From Bartonella machadoae (GTDB lineage: Bacteria > Pseudomonadota > Alphaproteobacteria > Rhizobiales > Rhizobiaceae), in NCBI RefSeq assembly GCF_022559585.1, contig NZ_CP087114.1, positions 1,632,501-1,696,500 on the forward strand: 64,000 bases of DNA, written 5' to 3'. The position numbers and the translations under genes are program-made. The notes beneath the pieces are model-generated. The model was given only the letters and a program-made list of their open reading frames with translations. It searched no databases and had not been told where the DNA came from. Shown one piece after another: positions 57,938 through 64,000 of this stretch. Each line of letters begins with the position of its first letter. The stretch's first letter is position 1.

Positions 57938-57953
57938 GGTTTATTTCCTCCAT

Positions 57954-58008
57954 TAGCGTGCAACTCACCTGTTGCGTGAATCACGCTTGTATTAAAATGA
58001 TTGTTGTT
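57954..58008. promoter_or_regulatory. Phage repeat element, copy 3
   Basis: GCGTGAATCACGC (57974-57986) with TTAAAATGATTGTTGTT following on the plus strand and a second TGCAACTCAC-like half before it. Directly upstream of the long repeat-protein gene. Confidence 0.75.
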
Positions 58009-58032
58009 AGAAGGCTGTGTGATATTGACCAC

Positions 58033-58058
58033 CTCCCCGTCTTTAAAGACGAGGAGAT
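58033..58058. terminator. Hairpin downstream of the AntA/B gene
   Basis: CTCCCCGTCTTT faces AAAGACGAGGAG, a 12-bp stem with almost no loop, 12 bp after the AntA/B gene stop. There is no strong U-tract, so it may be a weak terminator or mRNA end. Confidence 0.45.
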
Positions 58059-58069
58059 GACATTATAAA

Positions 58070-58597
58070 CTAAGCAGCTTTCACAACAGATCTTGCTAAA
58101 ATGCGCTTGGCTTCTTTTGTGACTGATTTGTAATGATCAAGCTCTTTTTCGATTTCATCTATCTTTAAAAGACGACCAAAAATTATACCCATAATTTTAG
58201 AATAATTTGTCAAAACATATTGGCGAAGATAATTAAAATCATCAAAGCGTGTATCACTATCATAATCAACAGATTGGCTTTTTAGTTTCTTTTCACACTC
58301 GATAAAATATCGACGAGCTTGTCTGCCTTTCTCATTTCTCTCAACCATTGAAAGTTCTTTTGCCATATCTAAAGTAAGATGATACTCTGTCATACTTACA
58401 TTTTGACGTTCCCCCGTTTTGGGGAACGTTAAAATATAGTCTTTTGCACAAACAAATTTATATGTTTTGATACGGTTTTTAATCCATGTCGTAAAATCAC
58501 GACCTACCTCTAAAAACGTATGTAATTCACGTGCATTAACGGTTTTGACGATTTCACGGTCAATAATTTTTTCCGATATTGTTATGAGAATGTTCAT
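58070..58597 (-). CDS. AntA/AntB-family phage antirepressor
   Basis: A 175-residue protein. The N-terminal domain VNARELHTFLEVGRDFTTWI and MTEYHLTLDMAKELSMVERN is the AntA/AntB signature; GRQARRYFIECEKKL ends it. The remaining C-terminus is charged and predicted helical. Antirepressors of this type inactivate the phage repressor during induction. Confidence 0.87.
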   Translation of the reverse strand: MNILITISEKIIDREIVKTVNARELHTFLEVGRDFTTWIKNRIKTYKFVCAKDYILTFPKTGERQNVSMTEYHLTLDMAKELSMVERNEKGRQARRYFIECEKKLKSQSVDYDSDTRFDDFNYLRQYVLTNYSKIMGIIFGRLLKIDEIEKELDHYKSVTKEAKRILARSVVKAA

Positions 58598-58636
58598 AAT
58601 GAACTCCTGTTTGTTAGACGTTTTTCATTAACACTT

Positions 58637-58942
58637 TTAAAAGTGCCGGGTGCTGAAAAACACGGCAAACAGTCCGTCGTTATGCTTTCCCCATAAAGGG
58701 TATTGTATAGCATAACCACACCCGACAAGAGCATTATATGCATGTAGCATACAACGAGTCAAAGCCTTTAATGTGCGGAAGAAAGATTGTTTCGGCAATC
58801 TATCCGCTGTTTGCTTAAGGTGTTTTTCAGGCACCTGATTCGACAATAGACATAATGACATTATCTTGTCAAATAAAAAATTAGCAAACACACGCCTATA
58901 AACTATATCGATTGCATCAGTGAATTCGTATTTCTTTTCCAT
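58637..58942 (-). CDS. Chimeric phage ORF with a duplicated paralogue N-terminus
   Basis: The first 17 residues (EKKYEFTDAIDIVYRR) copy the start of the long beta-helix-like gene; the frame then continues into unrelated sequence ending YNALVGCGYAIQYPLWGKHN and AVFFSTRHF. A start at 58861 would give just the second part. The DNA of the first part closely matches 57880-57937, so this is a recombination product; whether it makes protein is unknown. Confidence 0.45.
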   Translation of the reverse strand: MEKKYEFTDAIDIVYRRVFANFLFDKIMSLCLLSNQVPEKHLKQTADRLPKQSFFRTLKALTRCMLHAYNALVGCGYAIQYPLWGKHNDGLFAVFFSTRHF

Positions 58943-58954
58943 GATGGTCACCCC

Positions 58955-59683
58955 TTAATGCACGCTTTGTCTTTTGATTTCTTGAGAAAGCACACCAATG
59001 CCTTTTGTTGTGATTTTTGCCGAAGGAATGACTTTATTTATTCCGCCAGACGTTTGAATAGTGATGGTAGGACAATCCATCAGACCTTTTTGGATTTTGT
59101 CTTGATAAGGCAACAGATGCCCATTTGCCATGCGTCGATAGACCCAACCCTTTTGCTGTAAGAAGAGAATGAACTGTTTTGGTTGCATTTCGAGTATTTT
59201 AGCAACTTCAGTAAGACCGAAAAGACCATCATGGCGTTGTAAACTTTCAAGAGCCATTGCTTTTGGTTTTAATTCTGCAATCATATTGTCTTTTTGTTCA
59301 TTCTCATTTTTGAGATAATTTAAAACCCCTAACATGACTTGTGGACTAGAGTAATCGATTTGCGGTGCCACTACTTGCTGTTCTAATTGTTGCCACCGAT
59401 CAATTATCTTTGCTCGTAATGCTGTGCTGTAACCTGAGACGAGGATTAAACATTCGCGCTTGGGAAGATTATAACAATTTTGAGGTCTACCTTGTGTGTC
59501 TAAATAGGTCCCCCCAAATTTGGGGAGACCCCCTTCATAGTATAATTCTTCAAGCATTTTCTTGATATCGCGCATAACATGGTCATGCCGTTTACTACAC
59601 AACTCTGCAATTTCAACACTAGACATGGTTTGAATAGCTTCGTTGTTAAAAGTACTTTCTGCTGTTGTGACAAGATTATGCAT
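58955..59683 (-). CDS. Rha-family phage regulatory protein with antirepressor C-terminus
   Basis: A 242-residue protein. Rha domain (residues 10-90): [20 protein letters not shown] and [20 protein letters not shown], then the C-terminal KilAC/ANT-like domain ([20 protein letters not shown]...[15 protein letters not shown]). ATG at 59683 follows GGAG; the upstream frame is not used. It likely modulates the lysogeny switch. Confidence 0.87.
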   Translation of the reverse strand: MHNLVTTAESTFNNEAIQTMSSVEIAELCSKRHDHVMRDIKKMLEELYYEGGLPKFGGTYLDTQGRPQNCYNLPKRECLILVSGYSTALRAKIIDRWQQLEQQVVAPQIDYSSPQVMLGVLNYLKNENEQKDNMIAELKPKAMALESLQRHDGLFGLTEVAKILEMQPKQFILFLQQKGWVYRRMANGHLLPYQDKIQKGLMDCPTITIQTSGGINKVIPSAKITTKGIGVLSQEIKRQSVH

Positions 59684-59745
59684 GCCTGTGCTCCATTTGT
59701 GATGATATTTGAAAGAAAGAAAAGGAGGCGTTTTTAAAAACGCCC

Positions 59746-60135
59746 TTAATAGTTTGGATAATTTGGAATAACATCCCAAAAAGTCAGGCGGTGCTGCTCT
59801 TCATAAGTACCGTAGACTTCATCATTATATTTTTCGTCTGCAATTTCTTCTAAAAGACTATCGTAGGCAGCGCTTTCACCTACATAATAATGAACCTTAC
59901 TGTCCTCATCGAGAAATTCTCTGTTTTCTTTTATGTATGCTTCTGCGATATCTTCAGAAATATCTTCGCAACTGTTTTCAGAAGGATTTATGCGAAAGAT
60001 TTTTATGGCATCATCTGCCTCGTCAATCATTTCTAAAACTTGGCTTTCATCAAGTGGACCCGAATGCCCAATGTGTTCATCATCACATACAACTAATAAA
60101 ATTTCATCGGAATTAATAAGAATTGGCTTATCCAT
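59746..60135 (-). CDS. Acidic phage protein of unknown function
   Basis: A 129-residue, highly acidic protein ([20 protein letters not shown]..., ending [10 protein letters not shown]). GGAGGAGAAATT gives a strong RBS. It leads the leftward operon next to the operator region. I do not recognise the family. Confidence 0.65.
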   Translation of the reverse strand: MDKPILINSDEILLVVCDDEHIGHSGPLDESQVLEMIDEADDAIKIFRINPSENSCEDISEDIAEAYIKENREFLDEDSKVHYYVGESAAYDSLLEEIADEKYNDEVYGTYEEQHRLTFWDVIPNYPNY

Positions 60136-60192
60136 AATTTCTCCTCCCTGACGCCTCTTGGCGATCTCTTATGTTTGGTTTATGGACATACA

Positions 60193-60241
60193 ATACGTTT
60201 TTCGTAATAACTTGTCAAGAAAAAAAATACGATAAACGTAA
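60193..60241. promoter_or_regulatory. Two phage operator sites
   Basis: ATACG-TTTTT-CGTAA (60193-60207) and ATACG-ATAAA-CGTAA (60227-60241), 34 bp apart, in the gap upstream of the leftward operon. Same 5-5-5 architecture as the site at 60743-60757 on the other side of the repressor gene. Confidence 0.7.
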
Positions 60242-60296
60242 TTTATTATGTTTATAATCCACATGATTATTATCATTAAATATAAACGGGGACGTT

Positions 60297-60500
60297 ATGT
60301 TGGAAATTAAAAGAAAAAAGCGGCTATCTTCAATGCTAAATAAGTTAACTGAAAGCGAAAAAAGAGCTTTTATGGATTTCGTGCTGCGAGCAAAGATTTT
60401 AAAAGATCCTCAACAATCTTTTTTTCAGAATCATTTGCTTGAGAATACAAATAAAGAAAATCATCAGAACATAATCCGGAAACAGGTGAGGAATCTTTAA
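60297..60500 (+). CDS. Possible small ORF antisense to the repressor end
   Basis: A 67-codon frame starting behind GGGGACGTT and reading LTESEKRAFMDFVLRAK, then running antisense through the 3' end of the repressor gene. The RBS is good, but the antisense overlap makes it doubtful. Confidence 0.25.
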   Translation: MLEIKRKKRLSSMLNKLTESEKRAFMDFVLRAKILKDPQQSFFQNHLLENTNKENHQNIIRKQVRNL

Positions 60501-60708
60501 AAAACTCCATAATCTTTACAAGTTCATCAGCTTTAACGTCTCTCATTTCTTTATTGGGATCAAGATTGACAATATTAGATATAGCTGGTCTACGCACTCC
60601 AAGATGGGCTGCAAGTTTTGCTTGACTTCCGCGGCCCATTTTGTCGAGCTCTTGCTTTATCCAAATTTTTAGCTCTCTTTGCTTAACCATACTTAAGTTA
60701 TTTCTCAT
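60370..60708 (-). CDS. Phage repressor (XRE/CI-like, no protease domain)
   Basis: A 112-residue HTH protein: GSQAKLAAHLGVRRPAISNI is the helix-turn-helix; the rest is a short helical tail (SEKKIVEDLLKSLLA). It sits between divergent operons and is flanked on both sides by ATACG-N5-CGTAW sites, as expected for the lysogeny repressor. No LexA-like peptidase domain, in keeping with control by antirepressors. Confidence 0.78.
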   Translation of the reverse strand: MRNNLSMVKQRELKIWIKQELDKMGRGSQAKLAAHLGVRRPAISNIVNLDPNKEMRDVKADELVKIMEFFKDSSPVSGLCSDDFLYLYSQANDSEKKIVEDLLKSLLAARNP

Positions 60709-60742
60709 TTTAAAAAACCTTACAATATTAAAAAATAAGAAA

Positions 60743-60757
60743 ATACGTTTATCGTAT
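60743..60757. promoter_or_regulatory. Phage operator between the divergent switch genes
   Basis: ATACG-TTTAT-CGTAT, the best-matched site, in the 83-bp divergent region of repressor and Cro-like genes; a further half-site CGTAT lies at 60779-60783. Confidence 0.75.
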
Positions 60758-60791
60758 TGACTAAAAGTTACTTATATCGTATTTTATTGCC

Positions 60792-61151
60792 ATGATAAAA
60801 ACATATACAGAAACAGCAAAATTTATAATTGCGTATCTTGGTGGATATCAAAAGGTTGCTAATATTATTAATCGCAATGTTATTGTGGTTAGAAAATGGG
60901 CTTATCCTCTTGAAAAACGGGAAGGTAAGGGTGGAATAATTCCGGCTAAATATCAAGTAATACTTCTAAACTATGCCGATCAACATAACATCGACCTGCG
61001 TCCGGAAGATTTTTTCTATCCTGAACGTTTGCAAAATTTGTTGGAGGTAGAAAAATTGTCTTCAACATCCGCATTTGTTGATGATTTGTCTGTTCGTGTA
61101 AAATCGCGCAAACAACGTAGCACATCACACCAACCCAATTCACACTCTTAA
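60792..61151 (+). CDS. Cro-like phage regulator
   Basis: A 119-residue protein divergent from the repressor. The N-terminus (AKFIIAYLGGYQKVANIINR, VVRKWAYPLEKREGKGGIIP) looks like a Cro/YdaS-type HTH; the tail is basic and polar. First gene of the rightward operon, so probably the Cro equivalent. Call made on context plus a weak motif. Confidence 0.65.
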   Translation: MIKTYTETAKFIIAYLGGYQKVANIINRNVIVVRKWAYPLEKREGKGGIIPAKYQVILLNYADQHNIDLRPEDFFYPERLQNLLEVEKLSSTSAFVDDLSVRVKSRKQRSTSHQPNSHS

Positions 61152-61217
61152 AAGAGATCAAATTAATTGTGCGCCATCATGGTGCATACATATAACACGC
61201 ACAGTAGGGGGATAATC

Positions 61218-61541
61218 ATGGTTTTAAAAGCACATAAGAATGATATTGGTAAACCGCGTGTTGATCTTATTCCACCACTAACGTTGCTTGATATTGGTCG
61301 TGTTTTAGAGTTTGGAGCAAACAAATACAGTGCTAACAATTGGCGTCATGGCATGAACTGGAGCCGTTTGTATGGAGCTGCTTCACGTCATTTATTAACA
61401 TGGTTTGGTGGAGAGGATAAAGATGTCGAGAGTGGTTTATCACATTTGGCACATGCGGTTTGTTGCCTTCTTTTCTTAATGGAATGCGAAGCAAAACAGA
61501 TAGGTCATGATGACCGCGTTAAGAGCAATGGACAGAGATGA
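61218..61541 (+). CDS. Phage dATP/dGTP diphosphohydrolase-like protein (DUF5664)
   Basis: A 107-residue MazG-like all-alpha protein: LLDIGRVLEFGANKYSANNW, HGMNWSRLYGAASRHLLTWF, ESGLSHLAHAVCCLLFLME, matching phage DUF5664 nucleotide pyrophosphohydrolases with the Glu/Asp/His metal-binding set. It would alter dNTP pools during replication. ATG at 61218 follows AGGGGG. Confidence 0.75.
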   Translation: MVLKAHKNDIGKPRVDLIPPLTLLDIGRVLEFGANKYSANNWRHGMNWSRLYGAASRHLLTWFGGEDKDVESGLSHLAHAVCCLLFLMECEAKQIGHDDRVKSNGQR

Positions 61542-61942
61542 CAATGCGTTTAAATGCTAGTGAGATTTTATTAGCGGCAGCATTCTTGATGTTTATAGTG
61601 TTGCTTTTTAGCGGGGTGATGTTTCGTTTTGCATTGCATTATCGTGACCAAGTTAAAGCGCTTAAAGAGCAGCTCATAACTTTAAAAAACAGTATGAAAG
61701 CTGTTGATAAACAATACACATGGGCAATGAGTAAAGCTTTAAAAAACGTGGCAAAGACAGTTAGTGATCGGAATATTGCGGTAAAAGAGCGAGATGAGAC
61801 TATTACAGCATTGAGACAAGATCTTGAGTGGTATGGTGAGATGCTTAAAGCACGCGATGAGGAAATTGAAAAACTGAAACAAGATCTAAAGATGCGTAGT
61901 GAAGTGGTTAAAACGCCATCCCATAAGAAGAAAAGAAAGTGA
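61538..61942 (+). CDS. Phage membrane-anchored coiled-coil protein
   Basis: A 134-residue protein with one N-terminal transmembrane helix (ILLAAAFLMFIVLLFSGVMF) and a long charged coiled coil to a Lys-rich end (KKKRK). Its start overlaps the previous stop. The layout recalls phage inner-membrane coiled-coil proteins; no family is recognised. Confidence 0.65.
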   Translation: MTMRLNASEILLAAAFLMFIVLLFSGVMFRFALHYRDQVKALKEQLITLKNSMKAVDKQYTWAMSKALKNVAKTVSDRNIAVKERDETITALRQDLEWYGEMLKARDEEIEKLKQDLKMRSEVVKTPSHKKKRK

Positions 61943-61952
61943 GGGAAAAAAG

Positions 61953-62135
61953 ATGAGTGAGACAGAGATAATTTTAGGTATTGTATTTGTGATCTCTGAT
62001 TTAGTTATAATCTCCGTTGTTGTCGCGGAAATATTAGACAAAAAGAATGATAAACTCCATGAGATCATTTCGAAAAAACAGAAAATTTTACACGATTTGA
62101 AAATGCGTATCTTTAAGAATGGGGTGGGAACATGA
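61953..62135 (+). CDS. Small phage membrane protein
   Basis: 60 residues, one transmembrane helix (IILGIVFVISDLVIISVVVA) then a charged coil. RBS GAGGG upstream. Its stop overlaps the start of the next gene. Function unknown; similar in layout to its neighbours. Confidence 0.6.
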   Translation: MSETEIILGIVFVISDLVIISVVVAEILDKKNDKLHEIISKKQKILHDLKMRIFKNGVGT

Positions 62136-62332
62136 ATCTAGGTGAATTAATACTCTACTTATTCATATCAATAAATGTAGTGTTTTTTACTGCAATGATG
62201 GTTTTTATATTTTTAGTTGCACCGATTCACATGGTGTATACTTCTGCGCAACCCGTCATAAAAAAGAGGAAAATCCTTAAGGAATTAGATGCTGAGATTG
62301 AGAGTTTAAAACACAAGATTAATGAGAAGTAA
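62132..62332 (+). CDS. Small phage membrane protein
   Basis: 66 residues, one long hydrophobic helix (ILYLFISINVVFFTAMMVFI) and a C-terminal coil (LKELDAEIESLKHKINEK). Third in a row of TM-plus-coil proteins. Function unknown. Confidence 0.6.
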   Translation: MNLGELILYLFISINVVFFTAMMVFIFLVAPIHMVYTSAQPVIKKRKILKELDAEIESLKHKINEK

Positions 62333-62347
62333 GTACTGGTAATTTAG

Positions 62348-62815
62348 ATGTCTCATACAATTCTTTGTCTTGATCTAGGTACCAAAACGGGCTGGGCTAT
62401 ACGTGGTGTAGATGGTCACATCTTTAGTGGCACGATCAATTTTCAATCACGCCGTTTTGAAGGCGGGGGTATGCGTTATTTGCGCTTTAAGCAATGGCTT
62501 ACAGAAATGAAATCAACAGCCGGTAGTATTGATGCCGTGTATTTTGAAGAGGTGCGCCGTCATGTTGGTACAGATGCAGCGCATGTTTACGGTGGCTTGT
62601 TAGCAACATTAGCAGCTTGGTGTGAATATCATCAGATAGCTTATGAAGGCATCCCTGTTGGCACAATTAAGAAGACAACGACAGGAAAAGGAAATGCTTC
62701 AAAAGAAGAAATGATTAAGGCGATGTGTGCAAAGGGACACAAACCTAAGGATGATAATGAAGCAGATGCTTTAGCAATTTTATATTTAATGAAAGAAGGG
62801 GATGCGCATGTCTAG
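62348..62815 (+). CDS. RuvC-like Holliday junction resolvase
   Basis: A 155-residue RNase H-fold nuclease: ILCLDLGTKTGWAIRG carries the first catalytic Asp, VYFEEVRRHVGTDAAHVYGG the second acidic residue, and DDNEADALAILYLM the C-terminal Asp pair. Phage version of RuvC, resolving branched replication or recombination intermediates. Confidence 0.85.
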   Translation: MSHTILCLDLGTKTGWAIRGVDGHIFSGTINFQSRRFEGGGMRYLRFKQWLTEMKSTAGSIDAVYFEEVRRHVGTDAAHVYGGLLATLAAWCEYHQIAYEGIPVGTIKKTTTGKGNASKEEMIKAMCAKGHKPKDDNEADALAILYLMKEGDAHV

Positions 62816-63974
62816 TAAATTACCGTGGACGAGGCTGTTTGCAGATAAGTGGGTAATTAATCTCGCTTGTTTACCTTCAATTGAAGGTAATGTTTATATG
62901 CGCCTGCGGTTGCAAATGTTGCACACTGGAGAGCCCCTTGTAAACAATCTTAAAGTTTTAGCTCATTACACTGGTTATTCAGTAAAAACATTTGTGAAAG
63001 CTTTAGACGTTTTATTAAGTATGGGGCATATCATACGTCTGGAAGATGGTCGCTTATGGAATTTAGATGTTGAAGAAGAATTCAACAACTCTAATGGGAA
63101 TTTAGATAAGGTATCAAAAACATCTCGATCAAAGAGATTATCAGAGAGAGCACAAAAAGCAGCGATAGCAAGATGGAATAAACATAAAAATGATGCTTGT
63201 GATCATGCTAAAGCCCCTGAAAATACTGAAAATTATGCTAAAAATGATGCTAAAGTTGTCAAGCATGATGCTAAAAGTATGCTTAAGGATGCTAAGCATG
63301 ATGCTTATGATATGCTTGATGATGCCTATATATATAACATAAACAATAACATTAACAGTTATAATAAAAAAACTAACACTATCGTGTTAGCAAAAAAAGA
63401 AAACGATTTTGAAGATTTAGAAACAAACAAACAGGTTGACGAGCCTTCAGAAGACCATGATTGCGAAAAGCGAGCAGATGCAATCGAAACGGTGGCAGAG
63501 GATAAACCTGCTATTCACGAGCAAGAAAACATTCCCAAAAAAGCCAAGCCGTCTAGAACTGACCGCGGCTGTCGATTACCGGACGATTTTGAACCGGATT
63601 ATGATTTCGCAATTGCAGAGGGCTTGCCTCCAGAGCGCGTGAAAGTCGAAATCGCAAAGTTTAGAGATTTTTGGAAAGCCAAAGCAGGCAAGGATGCGCG
63701 CAAAGCGGATTGGCAAGCAACATGGCGCAATTGGGTGCGAACGGCTATCGATGATTTAAAGAAAGGAAGAAACTATGGAAAACCCAATATTTCACAAACA
63801 GAACACCAGCGTGGCAAATCTTATCGAGTTGCACAATACATGTCCGATATCAAAAATTCAGACAGTGCGTACAAGTTTTTATTCGAGGACGATGAAAGAA
63901 CCACCATTCCTTTGGTTACCGGGACAAAAACCCTCGATTGCAGAAGCGGAGAGAATTACCTCATTAGCCAATGA
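62808..63974 (+). CDS. Phage replication initiation protein (DUF1376/O-like)
   Basis: A 388-residue protein. The N-terminal 90 residues (YMRLRLQMLHTGEPLVNNLK, LAHYTGYSVKTFVKALDVLL) form a winged-helix-like domain found in phage replication proteins; the middle is a low-complexity Asn/Asp/Lys/Ala stretch with decayed repeats (DAKHDAYDMLDDAYIYNINN); the C-terminus (LPDDFEPDYDFAIAEGLPPE, ADWQATWRNWVRTAID) matches the DnaT/O-like helicase-loader tail. ATG at 62808 is chosen for GAAGGGG 6 nt upstream. Confidence 0.75.
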   Translation: MSSKLPWTRLFADKWVINLACLPSIEGNVYMRLRLQMLHTGEPLVNNLKVLAHYTGYSVKTFVKALDVLLSMGHIIRLEDGRLWNLDVEEEFNNSNGNLDKVSKTSRSKRLSERAQKAAIARWNKHKNDACDHAKAPENTENYAKNDAKVVKHDAKSMLKDAKHDAYDMLDDAYIYNINNNINSYNKKTNTIVLAKKENDFEDLETNKQVDEPSEDHDCEKRADAIETVAEDKPAIHEQENIPKKAKPSRTDRGCRLPDDFEPDYDFAIAEGLPPERVKVEIAKFRDFWKAKAGKDARKADWQATWRNWVRTAIDDLKKGRNYGKPNISQTEHQRGKSYRVAQYMSDIKNSDSAYKFLFEDDERTTIPLVTGTKTLDCRSGENYLISQ

Positions 63975-64000
63975 TGCGTTGAAAAAACTTGAAAACAAAG
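63892..64000 (+). CDS. Phage protein, N-terminal part (truncated by the window)
   Basis: An open frame from ATG at 63892 (MKEPPFLWLPGQKPS, then AEAERITSLANDALKKLENK) runs off the window. It overlaps the end of the replication gene by 83 bp in another frame. CGAGGA lies just upstream. Product unknown. Confidence 0.5.
   Translation, partial: MKEPPFLWLPGQKPSIAEAERITSLANDALKKLENK

Overview
The window looks like a Bartonella chromosome (Alphaproteobacteria, Rhizobiales), probably from a rodent-associated species. The genus call is inference. It rests on low GC content, a Brt-like structured leader ahead of a Trp-type HTH regulator, a cluster of Bartonella-style classical autotransporters, the riboswitch-led gcvT-gcvH-gcvP operon, and many decayed P4-type integrase fragments. 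Nothing was searched or aligned by computer. Similarities were read by eye.

Region 1 (1-34 kb) is core metabolism broken up by repeats. It holds an EmrAB-type efflux pair; a GNAT acetyltransferase plus ornithine decarboxylase behind a likely speF leader RNA; tRNA hydroxylase TrhO; KDPG aldolase; ferredoxin-NADP reductase; alanine racemase; the glycine cleavage operon with a tandem glycine riboswitch; a Lon-substrate-domain protein and Trm112; the Brt/Trp pair; aspartate-semialdehyde dehydrogenase; an SH3 protein; the MetQ-MetN-MetI transporter; a MaoC hydratase; an SAF-domain oxidoreductase; and a creatininase / COG0523 GTPase / WD40 operon. Four tail-to-tail gene junctions here (eda/fpr, alr/gcvP, asd/SH3, metI/maoC) carry tandem duplications of the gene ends, with periods of about 211, 346, 277 and 272 bp. 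Seven decayed copies of one integrase-derived element share a conserved left end and leader. Two of them sit inside those duplications.

Region 2 (34-49 kb) is an autotransporter cluster on the minus strand. It has three intact genes (917, 1022 and 2310 aa) with near-identical translocator domains, plus a degraded remnant beyond them. The largest has two passenger modules, a Ser/Thr repeat linker and an RGDS motif.

Region 3 (49-53 kb) is a siderophore-type iron ABC transporter (binding protein, two permeases, ATPase) divergent from the largest autotransporter.

Region 4 (53-64 kb, running off the end) is a prophage or phage-derived island beside tRNA-Gln(CUG). It carries a HigBA toxin-antitoxin pair, a tyrosine integrase, an Exo/Bet recombination module, two beta-helix-like repeat proteins, AntA/B and Rha-type regulators, a divergent repressor/Cro-like switch with repeated operators, a nucleotide pyrophosphohydrolase, small membrane proteins, a RuvC-like resolvase and a replication protein.
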